From NCBI GenBank assembly GCA_025506515.1, contig JACCIX010001329.1:1-64000 (forward strand): DNA of 64,000 nucleotides, read 5' to 3'. The notes beneath the pieces were generated by a model. It was given only the letters and a program-made list of their open reading frames with translations. It did no database searches and was not told the DNA's origin. Shown piece after piece: positions 32,710-44,540 of the stretch. This DNA comes from Flaveria trinervia. Its lineage: Eukaryota > Streptophyta > Magnoliopsida > Asterales > Asteraceae. The number at the start of each line of letters is the position of its first letter. The first letter of the stretch is position 1. A program made the translations under genes and the position numbers.

Positions 32710-34847
32710 TGTAACACCCGGTTATTTTTAAAAGACAAGAAATAAAGAATAAAAGAAAGAAAGGCAATTCAGTCCAAGTGGAGGGACTAAAAGTGTAAAA
32801 AGGACAAAAATCTTTGAAAAGTTGGTGTAAAGGTGGGCATGTCCGCCCACCCTCACTTCACATCAACACATCTTCGGTTCTAGAGAGAGAGAGAGCAGAA
32901 GAGAACTCTCGGCTAGTGAAAGAAGAAGAAGAAGTGAACGAATTCAAGGTGAAAATTCGTGGTTTTTACATGTTTATGACGGGTTTTATCTCGGTTATGT
33001 GATTATGTGCTTATGGGTTGTGTTTGTGCTCGGGTGTGTGTGTTTTTGGATGTTGTTTCTAGGTGTTTTGAACTCATAGCAAGCGGGTAAAAAGGAAGAC
33101 ACCCAAGTTGCACAGGTGAGTTCTAGACCTTGGTTTTTTACTTGTTTTCAAACATCTTGGGGCTGAAAATGTATTTAAATGATTTTCAATGTTTGAGTAT
33201 GTATGCTGTATGTATGTGCATGAGTGAATGTGATTCTTGAATGCTTATAGGTTATTCATGTTTAGAATAGCCACATTAAGCTTAGAACAGATGGATTTGA
33301 TGATTTGGGTTGAAAACATACTAGAAACATGTTGAACAGAAGGTCCATGCGCCTAGATAAGGCTCATGCACCTGAAAATGCCTTAGAAAGAATTAAGTGT
33401 AATCCATGCACCCAAACAGTAGCCCATGTGCCTAAGATTACCTTAGAAATGATTAAGTACAGCCCATGCGCCTGAATAGTGGCCCATGCGTCTGGACAGT
33501 GGCCCATGCGCCTAGAAATGTTAGCCGGACGACTAAGTGTAGGGCCATGCGTCTCAATAGTGCCATGCGCCCAAGTGGCTCATGCACCTAAGTGTCCATG
33601 CGTCCGAATTGCTCATGGTCTAAAGAGTTCATACGCACAAATAGTGCCATGTGCCTGAATAGTTCATGCGCCTAAAGTGAAAATGCTTAGTGTTGGCTGA
33701 TGCGCATACATAGTGATGAAACGCCCGAACAGGGCTCATGTGCCAAATAGTTCCCATGCGCCTAAGCACTTAGAAATTTTTACAGAATTTTCTGGGAGTC
33801 TGTGCTTTAGGGTTTGACCGAGGTTGACGAAGGGCTTATTAATGATGATATTTCATGCATGATATGATTACTTATGATTGTTCTTATTATTGTTATTGCT
33901 ATTATTATTATTACTTATAGTATGTGACTTTACGTGGTATGTTATTATCTTAACGTAAAGTATATCGTAATAATAAAGTGAAAGAGCAATAAAGAAAAGA
34001 AGAGGAACATTAATGAAAATGTTAACAAGTCTTGCAAGCTTACAGGAGGTACACCACCATGTTGTCGTTAGCTCAACTGTGCTGCGGGTTAGCTACCTAT
34101 TATGCACACATGGTCAATCAATTGAGATTGGCAGGACCTTTGCAGCGTGTCCTAGGTGATTGGGTGGCCTTGTACATAGTACACAGAACCCTTTCGAGGA
34201 TTACAATTGACCATTTTAGGGGATATAGTTGACCCTTTCGGGGGATACAGTTGACCCTTTCGGGGGATATAGTTAACCCTTTCGAGGGATATAGATGGCC
34301 CATCACCCGTTTTCCATCGCGCATATAGTTGGGGTATTGCTCACTGATCCACATAGAAAGTGAAACATAAAGATAAAAGTTTACAGAACAGACAAGACAT
34401 ACAGTAATGAGAACGAACAATATTTGTTCATATAGTTGATGTGTGCTCGCATATACAGTACAAGTTGTATTTTACAGAAAAGAGTATTTTCTTATACAAC
34501 ATATAGAAAGTATTTTATTACTTATAAAACTAGAGCTCACTCAACAACGCTGATTTTATACATTTTCAGTTGGCAGGTAGTTATGCTAAGGATGGCACGA
34601 GGGTGAAGCTACTCGACGGGGAAAGTCTGACATCCATTCGTACTCTGTGTTGCTGTGTTTTGTAATGCATATAAAAAAGTCTTTTGTAATCAGTAAACGA
34701 TGATGTATTGCTCAACAACAGTGGTTTAAATGAAATGAATGACTTTTGATAAATTATTTCCGCTGCTTAAGTTCGTTTAATTGTAATGTTTAATGTTTTA
34801 ATTGCTATGATTGACCAACTGTGAGGTTTCGGAAACGGGGCCTTACA
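32710..34847 (+). repeat. 3' LTR of the gypsy element
   Basis: Near-copy of the 5' LTR, with the same internal arrays. It is 57 bp shorter, and many of the differences are single-base losses in short runs (for example TTTAGGGTTTTGACC versus TTTAGGGTTTGACC), plus fewer 22-bp repeat units. It ends CCTTACA followed by TAATA. Confidence 0.92.
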
Positions 34848-34852
34848 TAATA

Positions 34853-35555
34853 GTTGTTTTAAAATTAATTATGTTTTATTTAAATTAATTATGTTTTTAA
34901 AAATTAAATTTTTTACAGCCTGAAAACCACAATTACTGTCCGTATATACATCATCCGCACCTGAAATGTACGGGTTGAACACGATGAAATCGAATCACGA
35001 AACTGGTAATAGTTGTTTTTTTCTTTGTCTCCCGGGGTATATGAAAACATTGAAGTTTGTTAGAATGACATATCTTTTCCTCTTGTTTTGGAAGACATTG
35101 ATTGACTGCGTTGAAATGACCATTGTTTAATCATCATCACTGAACTTGAATATCTTGGAGGTCCTTGAATATTTTCTCATTCTTGCATGTATGAACTATG
35201 TTTGGAAGGGTCTAACATCATATCTTGTTGCTTATCCTTTTTGGGACGATCGCGTGTATTCGTTTGCTCTTTCGGAGCTTTTTGATCTGTTTTCGTTGGA
35301 TTTATGAGTTATAGATGTTTTTACTCTTTTTGGTTGAAGTAAATATTTTGTCATTCTCTCTATTTCTTTATGTACATTTATTTTCTTCTCCCATACAATA
35401 TACGCCGGTGAAAATCAAACTTTCTAAAAAAGATCAATATCATCGAGTGGTATAATTTAACTTAAATAATAAATAAAAGTATAACATATATATATATACA
35501 CACAATATAATATTCATGGTAAAATAATAAAAAACTAAAACAATACAATCTTAAA
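34853..35555 (-). pseudogene. MULE protein linker and OTU-domain start
   Basis: The minus-strand reading after the SWIM finger first gives a basic Ser/Lys/Arg-rich linker (near 35270-35350, KTSITHKSNENRSKSSERAN). A segment with FNPYISGADDVYTDSNCGF follows near 34925-34980. The D-x-N-C-G-F pattern is the active-site block of OTU-type deubiquitinating proteases (DGNCGF in family members), which many plant FAR1/MULE proteins carry after the transposase. After QAV the frame runs into AT-rich DNA and the gypsy insertion, so only about 60 residues of the domain remain. Frame changes occur in the linker. Function in the intact protein is presumed cleavage of ubiquitin-type conjugates; not shown for these elements. 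Confidence 0.5.
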
Positions 35556-36555
35556 TTACAAAATATTTACCTCTTTGAAAGTAATGATTAATCTACATGC
35601 AAATGGAAGACCACAACTCATAAAAATATGACACCCACACGATGCGTTGGATGTCATTAGATGATAAATTCTATTGATCTCGCTAACTAAAAGATCGAAA
35701 GCCGTGATAGAAACTTTACCTCGTAAGAATTGAAGCACTTTATGATTGTGTTGAACCATAAACATCATCTTACTATTGGTAAACCTTTCTTTGATAACGA
35801 TTTCCTGTGTAACTAAAATATTAGTGATAAATGGAATAAATCTATCTATGGTACTATTAATTTTTTAGGTAACTTTTCAGTAATGGATGTTGGCTCTCCA
35901 CTCGGTTCATTGTGTGTTGACCGAAGTTACGATCTCTGTCAATCCGACCATGCGGTCACAAAACTCTCTTTATAAGGGTCAAAACAATTATTTTTCATGT
36001 ACATAAAAAATCCTAATTAAAATAAAATTATATTATTTAAATTATAAAAAATAATATTAATAAGGATAATAATATAAAACTTACTTCAATGTTTTGGCAC
36101 CAATTTTCGATAAAGGTGGTCAAAATTGTACTCGAATATGTCAGGCGTGGCAGAGTTAATTAATAAGACCACAATAATTAAGAGCATCCCATTCATCATT
36201 TGAAAAACTCTCCTTGTAATGTTTAATAATATTTTCTGATATATGCCATCTACAAAATAGTCTCACGACATTTGGAAAAACTTCTTCACACGCTTTAATC
36301 TAAGCAAGGTCTTTGTTGGTAAGTATAACGCGAGGTTCTATACACTTTTGCTATAAAGTTTCTTTTAATTGTTCCAAAACCATCTAAAATTAATCTGACG
36401 TTCACGATCGATAAATGCATGAACAACAAAAAACGATTTCAGTGTTGATGTCACACCAACCATTTGGACAAATGACATTTTGTAGAAGTTCGTTTTATAT
36501 GTTGTGTCTATTATCAACATATGCGGGTTGACCCGCCATAAAAGTGTGAGATGTG
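35556..36555 (-). pseudogene. MULE transposase core and SWIM zinc finger
   Basis: Reading leftward from the copia insertion: WRVNPHMLIIDTTYKTNFYK with the first catalytic Asp, then MSFVQMVGVTSTLKSFFVVH, the hallmark of the MULE DDE domain (plant FAR1/MudrA class). Degenerate frames then cover a YLPTKT...ICRWHI-like segment to about 36100. At 35556-35768 the SWIM finger reads CGCHIFMSCGLPFAC, matching C-x-C-x(n)-C-x-H with the final His lost (C in its place). Stops and shifts are frequent. The copia element (36561-48300) splits the gene ahead of this core; the missing upstream part lies at 48301-48325 and beyond 50741. Confidence 0.75.
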
Positions 36556-36560
36556 GGATG

Positions 36561-37233
36561 TGTTAGGATCAGTGATTTAAGTTTGATTAATTAGAGTAGA
36601 TTGCAGCGGAATTCGAACAATAAATTAGACAATTTAGCAAGAACTCATTGATATTCAATGGAATAGTACACGGTTATAGAGAGAGAGAGAATTCTGCAAA
36701 AGGAATATTTCATTCAAATGCTTTCGTGGTGGCTGAAAGTCACACGTTACAATTAGGTCAATATTCCTTATATAAGGAATGTGACGTCTGCTGATGTCAC
36801 TTGATAGTGACATCTAACAGAATTATACAAACAACTAAAACTATGCAAACTACTGAGAATGTTCTCAAATGATCACATCTCATAGAATGCTAAGTACAAG
36901 AACATAAAACTACTGAACTAAAAACTACTGAAACTATAAACTACTGAAAGGTAAATTACAAGTACTGAAAAGAAAAAACCATCACAACTACTGAAGTTAA
37001 TAACTTCAGCTGTTGTGACAACTACTGAAGTAATAACTTCAGCTGTTGTGACAACTACGACACTTGGTCTTCAGTCTTTGTCTTCAGTAGAAATCTTCAG
37101 ATCTTGTCTTCAGATTTGTCTTCAGACCTGTAACAGCTGATGTCTTCAGCTGTTGTGATCTTCTTCAGCAGTTGTAATGTCTGTGGGACTTGGAGGTTTT
37201 CTGATCAGGCTCATTGGTTCTTTTGGTCCAACA
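36561..37233 (-). repeat. 3' LTR of the copia element
   Basis: Matches 47648-48300. Contains a GAGA tract (about 36680) and repeated ACTACTGAA and GTCTTCAG segments in its right half. Confidence 0.92.
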
Positions 37234-37235
37234 AA

Positions 37236-37243
37236 CTCCCCCT
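37236..37243 (-). other. Polypurine tract of the copia element
   Basis: AGGGGGAG on the minus strand, two bases before the 3' LTR, where second-strand synthesis starts. Confidence 0.85.
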
Positions 37244-37440
37244 GAACCAATGCAGCCAAAACCTCTAAGTTTATTGATGATCCCACTTATTCTTTGGCAG
37301 AAACACCCTTTTGATCAGCTTTAGAGGTAATCATGTAAGCACATGCCGAGAAAAGGTTTTTGATCTTTTGATTGGCTAAGTGTGGAAGGGAACTCTGTCT
37401 TGGGGAAAATAGACACAGAGTCTTGTCCCAACTATGAAAC

Positions 37441-40400
37441 CTAATTCCCATTGATAAGTTTGTAAGACTCTCTTGCATAGGCCTCAAGGAGAACAACTTG
37501 TTCCTCCTTGGTGAGTTCTTCTGCTTCTCCCTCAAAGAATAACTCAGGGCCATAATATTTAGACAGATTCCCATTCTTCAACTCAATAGTTGTGATCTCT
37601 CTGTATGCGAATTCATCTAGATGAGAGCCTTCTAGCAACAACTGGAGTTCACTCTTTTGAAGATCTTCAAGTCTCTTATATAACAACCCCTTCTTGATCA
37701 TTTTGTTCTCAAGTAGAGATTGAGGGGTTGTCTTTGAGTTGTGTGCTCTCTTGAATTCTTCTATAATCTCCTAGGGTGAGACTACCATAGCCACATAATT
37801 GCAACATTCAAAGTCTTTTCCACTTGGCCATGATATCTACTTGGTATGTTCTTCTTGTGTATTCTGGAACTTAACCTGGGGTCTGGCCAAATCTCACTCT
37901 TCTCTTTGATGTTGGAATGTATGCCTAAGAGTGTACAGCCTCAGAGCTTGTTTCTTCATTGCTTGAATGGATGAGGACTGAGGGAAGTCCTTGTCAACCA
38001 TTTTGAGAAATTGCTCATCATGCTGTTCTGCTGTTCTACTTCTTCAATCTTCACTTTCACCATTTGCATTTGCAAGTCAGGTGTGATCATCTGTTGACTT
38101 CTAGGCTCAGGTGTTTTAAGTTTGAGAATAGCAGAGATTGGCAGACTGTCTTCATTCTCATCCTCTTCTTCTTCTTCTTTCTCCTCAACACCCTTCTCCT
38201 CCTTCTGGGTGTATCACTGGGTGTGGTTTGAGATAGTTTTGGGGTAATGGAATTGGTTTTGTGGGTTGAGTTGTGGGTGGTTTTGGTTTAGGGATAGAAT
38301 TGGCAGATTTTAGAGATGATTGCTTTGAGGGTGTTTTTGAGTGGGAGTATGAGAAGGCTGATCTAGCAATTTAGTGGTGAGTTTGGCTTTTGAGAGTTTT
38401 GCCATCTCAATTCTCTTCCCAGCACCTGCTTCATCCAGTGCTTCAATGATCAACCCTTTGTTGTAGCTTTCAGCAGAACAAATTTTCTTGGTTATCTCCA
38501 AGATACTGTCTCTGGACCAAGACTCCATCTCTATAATGATCTTCCTAGATATTTGGCAATAAACCGTCATAATCTCCAACCTTTCCCTATCCATCACACT
38601 GTAACTAGCCTGTCTTGCTGAATTTCATTTATCTCCAGCCTTCTGATCTCAACATCTAAGGTGGCTGTGTCATGACCCTGTCTGAAGAGCTGATCTATTA
38701 TTTTGTCCATTGATCTGCTGTGAGCTTCATCAGCTTCTTTGACTAGATCTTCTAAGGACTTTTCTCCATCAGACTTTGACTCAGCACTTCTCTCCTTTTG
38801 TAAGTGATCACTGATCTTTCTGCTCTTTGTCTGTGCTCAGCACTTGCACTGTGATCAGCTGTTTCTCTGAGATCAGTTCTTGTTCTTTCTCCAACTCCTT
38901 TTCTTTTTCTGGTTCTCTTCTCATCTTTACTCTCTTCTTTTCCTTTCTTTCACTTCCTTAGACTTAGTAGTCTTCCCCTTTTTGGGTGCATTGGGATCAG
39001 GGGCTTGAAAGGCAGAAAGTGACTTGTGAACAGCATCATCAAGGAGTGTTTGGAGATTTGAGGAGATCCTCTCATCAATGGATTTATATACTATCTCAGT
39101 GATGATGGGAGTGATGAGAGGTAAGGAGCTTTGAAGGTTGCAACCATCTGCTCAGAGGGGTTCTGTCCCTAAGAGGTGGCCAAAAGTAGTGGCTGGTGGC
39201 TTAGTTAAGTGTATTGGCTGTGTGTTTGGTGAACCTTCAAATGAAGGTGCCATCTGTGGGTTTATTGGGGCAGATGGACTTTTATCCTGAGACATTTTGG
39301 CTAGCAGTTCTTTGAGTCTGCTCACTCAGTCTCTAGGATTGTGTTATGGGCTAAGACATCAAAGAAAAAGCCCAGGTCATCATCAGTCTTTGCTGAATCA
39401 TCTGACCTCCTAATTAAATCAGGATGTACATGCCTGAGTGTAGATTAGTATATGCATGTGCCCCTTGTTCTTGGTTCTGGGGACTTCCTGCCTCTGGACT
39501 TTGTCCTTCATTGGCAGTTGCCTCTGGTGAGGTCTTATATATGTTACCAACTTCATCCTGTTCATTTGCTGAATCAGTAGAAGTGGCAGCCTGACCAGGT
39601 GTTCTAACTCCTCTTCTACACTTGGAGATTGAACATTATAACCCCTGTGTTGTGGGTTATCAACAGCATTTGGTCCTCCCCATCAATCGTTGAGGTATTC
39701 CAGTGTTAATTGGTTTCTGGGGAGGGGGTGAGGAATGCAGCTGACTCAGCACTTTAGCACTATAAGGGTTGGGCTTTGAGGGGCGGTTGCAATTGGAGAT
39801 TGGTCAGAAGCAGATTGCACCGGGGTGAGATATGCTCTTCAATGGTAACCTTCTCAACTGAATAGGTTCCAGTAATGTGGTATCCCCAAATTTGGTTGCA
39901 ACAGGATCTGTGGAGAGGATACCTATGCGGTTTCAGCTGGTTGAGTCTCTGACATGACTGGGGGGTTAGAACCAGTATGTGTTCCTGTATTGGTGGTATA
40001 GGGGCATCCTCAGGGGACTCATCTCCCTGAGTAGCCTTTTTGGGCTTTTGGGGTTTGGGTTTGGTGGGGACTTTGGATCTGGAGGTGGAGGCTGTGGGGG
40101 ACATTCACCATGAAGTGTCTTTGAAGCAAGGCAGACATTCACCATGTGGAAGATAAGTCTTTCAGCATCATGGAAGTGCTTTTGAGAATGGTTGTAGCAC
40201 TTAAGTCTCTTTATACCCATTGTTGATGAAAGACATATCAATGGTGCCTTTCGGGTATTCTATAATACAGGTGGCATCATGCAAATTTAGGGTTTTGCGA
40301 ATGATGTCAGGGGTGATTACTACCTGTTTTTGGTTGACCAACGACTGGAGGGTGATTTGGCTATCATTTTCACCAGTTGTTACAGAGACGTTGGTCTAGA

Positions 40401-40554
40401 ATTTGTTTAAGGAATCGGGGTATATGGTAGGATTCAAAAGAAAGGCAGTTCTGTATTGGGAATCCACCATAAGATCGATGGCATTATCAAATTTGTTCCA
40501 AAAGGCCGATTTCGAGAGGTAGGCAACACAGTTGTGTCTGGGTTTGAGTTTCAT
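37441..40554 (-). pseudogene. Post-pol ORF of copia element, unknown function
   Basis: On the minus strand an ATG at 40552-40554 begins KLKPRHNCVAYLSKSAFW and NKFDNAIDLMVDSQYRTAF, a hydrophobic/polar N-terminal domain. Near 40300 KTLNLHDATCIIEYP and an FINNGYK segment follow. A Pro/Lys-rich linker (PPPDPKSPPNPNPKSPK) lies near 40080, several low-complexity Ser/Thr/Gln regions follow, and a helical segment (EMESWSRDSILEITKK) lies near 38500. Its end is KEEQVVLLEAYARESYKLI at about 37450, just before the polypurine tract. Multiple stops and shifts break it. I recognise no enzymatic domain. I have seen no sign of a membrane-spanning envelope-like protein. Its position (after RNase H, in pol direction) makes it an accessory product of this copia lineage. 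Confidence 0.55.
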
Positions 40555-40599
40555 GGTCCCATTATTAAAGAGAAAAGGATAGAAAATGGCTAATGAAAC

Positions 40600-41285
40600 G
40601 TTCGACTATAAGTGTAGGTATTTATAGGTAAGAAAAGGCTGAAAAGAAAACGATTGAAAGTGTTGGTGTTATCATCAGTTGTATGAAAACAACCGAAGAC
40701 TTGGTTTTAACTATCAAAAATTTGAAACAACTGAAGACTTGGTTTTGGTCATAGTAGTTATGAAACTACTGAAAACCTTGGTTTTGGCTTCAGGTGTAGG
40801 AAACAACTGAGGACTTGGTGTTAGTCATCAGTAGTTGTGAAACTACTGAAGACATGGTTTTGTCATCAGTTGTTTAAGGTGAAACAGCAGTTTGTGGAAA
40901 CGATTGAAGAGAAAATTCTCATCAGTAGTTTTTGTCAATCTTAGCTTTTCAGCTGTTTCATACTGTCCTCAACACTTACTCATCAGAATTTTTAGCTGTT
41001 TTCAGTTGTTTCATAGGACATCACTATCTGTTTTTACTGACATCAGTAGTTATAACTACATCAGTAGTTGTAACTGCATTAGTTCTTTTAACAGAAAGTA
41101 CAGTACTTTTTAAGTAATTTAGTCTTCAGTAGTTATGAAACCAACTAAGAATAAACTATCAGTACTTATTTGTGACATGTTTACTAATGTCATCAGTACT
41201 TGTTTACTGAGATCATCAGTAGTTGTCACTTATTCTAGGTGCAACATACCAAGCCTTAAACAAGGTTTGGAAAGTTGACTGTCCA
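40600..41285. repeat. Non-coding spacer with CATCAGTAGTTGT-type repeats
   Basis: About a dozen short repeats of CAACTGAAGACTTGG / CATCAGTAGTTGTGAAAC alternate between the post-pol ORF and RNase H. They recall the ACTACTGAA motifs in this element's LTRs. No gene is seen. Confidence 0.6.
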
Positions 41286-41289
41286 AAGG

Positions 41290-41640
41290 CTTAGTAAATA
41301 TCTGCAAGCTCATCAGCACTTGACACAAACTTTGGATCAATCAGACCTTTTTCAAAACAATCCCTAATAAAATGGTGTCTGATCTCTATATGTTTGGTCC
41401 TAGAATGCTGGACTGGATTCTTGACAATACACATAGATGAAGCACTATCCATTAACAATGGAGTCTTAGTCTCTGTAATGCCATAATCCAATAATTGGTT
41501 CTGAAACCAGAGTACCTGAGATGTACAACTTGCAGCAGCAATGTACTCTGTTTCAGCAGTGGATGTAGCAACGATGTTGTTTCTTACTCTGCCAAGAAAT
41601 CAAACAGTTGCCTAGGAATTGACATCCACCAGAAGTTGAC
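41290..41640 (-). pseudogene. Copia RNase H
   Basis: Recognisable segments are TPLLMDSASSMCIVKNPV and RTKHIEIRHHFIRDCFEKG, the copia RNase H end (the D-x-S-A and H-I-x-I-R-x-H-F-I-R-D motifs), and LIDPKFVSSADELADIY at the C-terminus. Upstream frames hold STAEAEYIAAASC-like sequence (near 41540). Degrades the element RNA during reverse transcription in intact relatives. Confidence 0.85.
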
Positions 41641-42760
41641 TTCTGGTTAACTTACACCCTGCATAGTCATTATCAAAAAAAGCAACTAATTTGCAAGAGT
41701 GTCCAGTGGAATACCAAAGACCTAGAGATTGTGTACTTGCAGATATCTAAAGATCCTCTTGACTGCAATCAAATGAGACTCTTTAGGAGCAGCCTGAAAT
41801 CTAGCACAAACACAAGTTGCAAACATAATATCTGGTCTAGAAGCTGTTAAGTACATCAAGGACCCATCATACATCTGTAAAGTGTTTCATCAACAGCTTT
41901 ACCTTCTGATCTACATCCAGTTGTGGTGGTGTTGCACATGGGAGTAGAACAGGGCTTATAGTTTTGTAAATCAAACTTATTCAAAGATTTTTGTATATTT
42001 TGACTGATGAATGAAGGTTCCATCAGCCTTTTGTTTGATTTGCAAGCCTAGAAAGAACTGTAATTCTCCCATTGCACTCATTTCAAACTTTTGTTTCATT
42101 AAACTTGTAAAATCATCACACAACTGGGGATCAGAGGATGCAAAAATTATATCATCAACATAAATTTGAACAAGTAGCTTATGCTGAACCACTTTCTTAA
42201 TAAACAAAGTTTTATCTATAGAGCCTCTAGTGAAATTATTTTGAAGAAGAAAATTTGAAAGTGTTCATACCAGGATCTAGGAGCTTGCTTCAACCCATAA
42301 AGAGCCTTATCAAGTTTATACACCCAATCAAGATGTTTATTGTCTCAAAACCTGGTGGTTGACACACATAAACCTCTTCTTTATTTTCTATATAAAAAAG
42401 CACTTTTGACATCCATTTGAAAAACTTTAAGATTGTGGATGCAGCATAGGCTAAGAACAATCTAATTGCCTCCAGTCTGGCTACAGGGGCAAAGGTTTCA
42501 TCATAATCAATACCTTCTTCTGGTGAAAACCTTGTACAACCAGTCTAGCCTTGTTCTTGACAATAAGCCCATTACATCAGTTTTATTCCTAAACACCCAC
42601 TTAGTGCCTATTGCACACTTACCTGGGGGTAGAGGAACCAGTTCCCACACTTGCTGCTTTTTGAACTGAAGTAGCTCAAGCTGCATGGCTTCAACCCATC
42701 CATTGTCTCTTAAAGCAACAATGATAGTTCTTTGGCTCTAGCTGACTGATGAAGAGAGCA
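41641..42760 (-). pseudogene. Copia reverse transcriptase
   Basis: The catalytic block reads QIYVDDIIFASSD near 42150 (YVDD box), followed by SLMKQKFEMSAMGELQFFLG and LQIKQKADGTFIHQSKY near 42000-42060. Upstream, in other frames, come MDVKSAFLY-like (near 42410), KALYGLKQAPR-like (near 42300) and an ARLEAIR-like (near 42470) segment in the expected order. The coding frame changes several times. The last part (SLMYLTASRPDI-like) is near 41860. Confidence 0.82.
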
Positions 42761-44090
42761 TAGAAGCAGAAGTTGGACAATTGACTTCTGGTTGAGACAC
42801 CAGCATTGATATCACCAATGATTTGAGACATGGGGTGATTCTTCAGCTCTTGGTACACTATAAGATCAGTGCAATGTTCGTAGCAGGTTCAACAGCAACA
42901 GATGTTGATCCAACTCTTGAAACCAAGTATGAGATGGCAATTCAAATGATGTAGAGGAGTCAGAAATCTCATCAGCATTTGTTGTGGATGGAGCTGCTGA
43001 AGCTACAGGAACATCAAGTTTAGTAGACTCAGGCAGTTGATCACTAACTTGAAAAGGTGAGTACTGATATCATCATCATCTTCCAGTACCACCAGGTGGA
43101 AGACTTGCTGCAGAAGATGATTTATTCACATGATCTGCAACAGCTGGAGGTTGATAAGGAACATATTGCAGTATATCCAGATCAAACAACTCCACAGGGT
43201 TTTGTGGAATTTTATCCTTAGGAGATTCATTGAACTTCACATGCAAGGTTTCTTCAATATCTTTGTTCTGCAGTTGAAGACTCTGTAAGCCTTGCATGTG
43301 GATGAATATCCTACAAAATACCCTGCATCCACCTTAAGATCAAATTTGTGGAGTTGATCCTTTGTGTTGAGAATGAAACAAGGACACCCAAAGGCTTTGA
43401 AGAATGAAATTAGAGGAGCCAAATGATGTAGAACTTCATATGGAGTCTTCATCAACCTCTGATTTACTAAAACTCTATCTGCACATAGCAAGCTATGTTG
43501 ACAGCTTCAGCCCAAAAGGTCAATGGCAAACCAGAGTCAGCCCACAGACCTTGCAGCGTCAATTAGGGTCCGTTCTTTCTCTCCACTACCCATTTTGTTC
43601 TGGAGTCCTGGGATGCTAAACTGCCTCTTGATTCCCTTTGAGAGATAAAATCATCAAGTGTATGGTTTCTGAATTCTGTTCCATTATCACTCCTTATACA
43701 CTGACTGATAGGGAATGCTGCTTCTCACATACAACACAAAGTTTATATTGTCTGAGCAACCTCATCCTTGAATGCAAGAACAAAGTCCATACAAATCTGG
43801 AGTAATCATCCACAATTACCAAACAGTATTTCTTCTTTGCCATGCTCATCACTCTCACAGGACCAAATAGATCCATGTGCAAACTGCAAGCAGCAGTGGA
43901 CTTAGGTTCTTCAATAGGAGGGAATGAGACTTTGTGCTGTTTTCCTTTCAAACAAGCAGTGCAGGTTTCATCACAGTGGAACTCCTTTATTGGTAGACCT
44001 CTCACTAAACTATTGTGGATCAGCTGATTCATGTTTTGAGATTTACATGACCCATCCTTCTGTGCCATAGTTTAGATTCCTGAGGAGGCT
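42761..44090 (-). pseudogene. Copia integrase
   Basis: The N-terminal zinc-binding part is near 43990 (HNSLVRGLPIKEFHCDETC and CLKGKQHKVSF: H, C, C). The core follows with Asp in LHMDLFGPVRVMSMAKKKY and VDDYSRFVWTLFL, then (43237-43500) the end ADRVLVNQRLMKTPYEVL, FKAFGCPCFILNTKDQL and DAGYFVGYSSTCKAYRVFN, which is typical for copia integrases. A Pro/Ser-rich connector to reverse transcriptase covers about 42800-43240. Frames alternate. It inserts cDNA into the genome in intact relatives. Confidence 0.85.
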
Positions 44091-44500
44091 TTGGAGAACA
44101 GGCAAGGATGACCCTTCAAATCAATCTTCTTTGACAAATCCAGGGCATATACTCTTCCAATCCTGTTGGCCTTCAGAGAATATGTTCATCCAATACCTTG
44201 TCAATCAGCCTCAGAACTGTGGAAGACAGAATCCTGCAGTTCTGGCTTGTGAAAAGTGTAACATGCCCTTTTTATCACACATCTGACTGACACTCAGTAG
44301 ATTATACTTGAGATTCTCCACATGGTTAACATCATCAAATCTGATTTCTCCATTAGACACATATCTTTCCCGATGATGAACCCTTAGCATCATTTCTAAA
44401 TGAAACAAATCCCTTCTTTCCTTGAGAGTAGTCATTAAGAAGAGAACTGCTCCCTGTCATATGCATAGATCCTCCACTGTCTACATACCAGATGCTTCTT
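44091..44500 (-). pseudogene. Copia aspartic protease
   Basis: The catalytic segment WYVDSGGSMHMTG (DSG) is near 44450-44490, followed by a KERRDLFHLEMM-like and DDVNHVENLKYNLLSVSQMC block (44211-44435), the usual N-V-x-x-L-K-x-N-L-L-S-V-S motif of copia proteases. Broken into frames by one-base changes. Confidence 0.8.
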
Positions 44501-44540
44501 TGGCATGCTGAAGAACCCTGCATTCATCACAAGGAACTAG

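Larger units (their letters stand above)
22532..34847 (+). mobile_element. Ty3/gypsy LTR retrotransposon, Tekay-like, 12.3 kb
   Basis: Two long terminal repeats (22532-24726, 2195 bp; 32710-34847, 2138 bp) begin TGTAACACCC and end GGGGCCTTACA. They are flanked by the 5-bp duplication TAATA (22527-22531 and 34848-34852). An initiator-Met tRNA primer site follows the left LTR, and a polypurine tract precedes the right. The internal region carries gag, protease, reverse transcriptase, RNase H, integrase and a C-terminal chromodomain-like segment in that order, which is the chromovirus Tekay arrangement. A foreign truncated LTR (27438-30487) interrupts the reverse transcriptase. Several stops and shifts disable the ORF, so the copy is non-autonomous. 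Confidence 0.93.
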
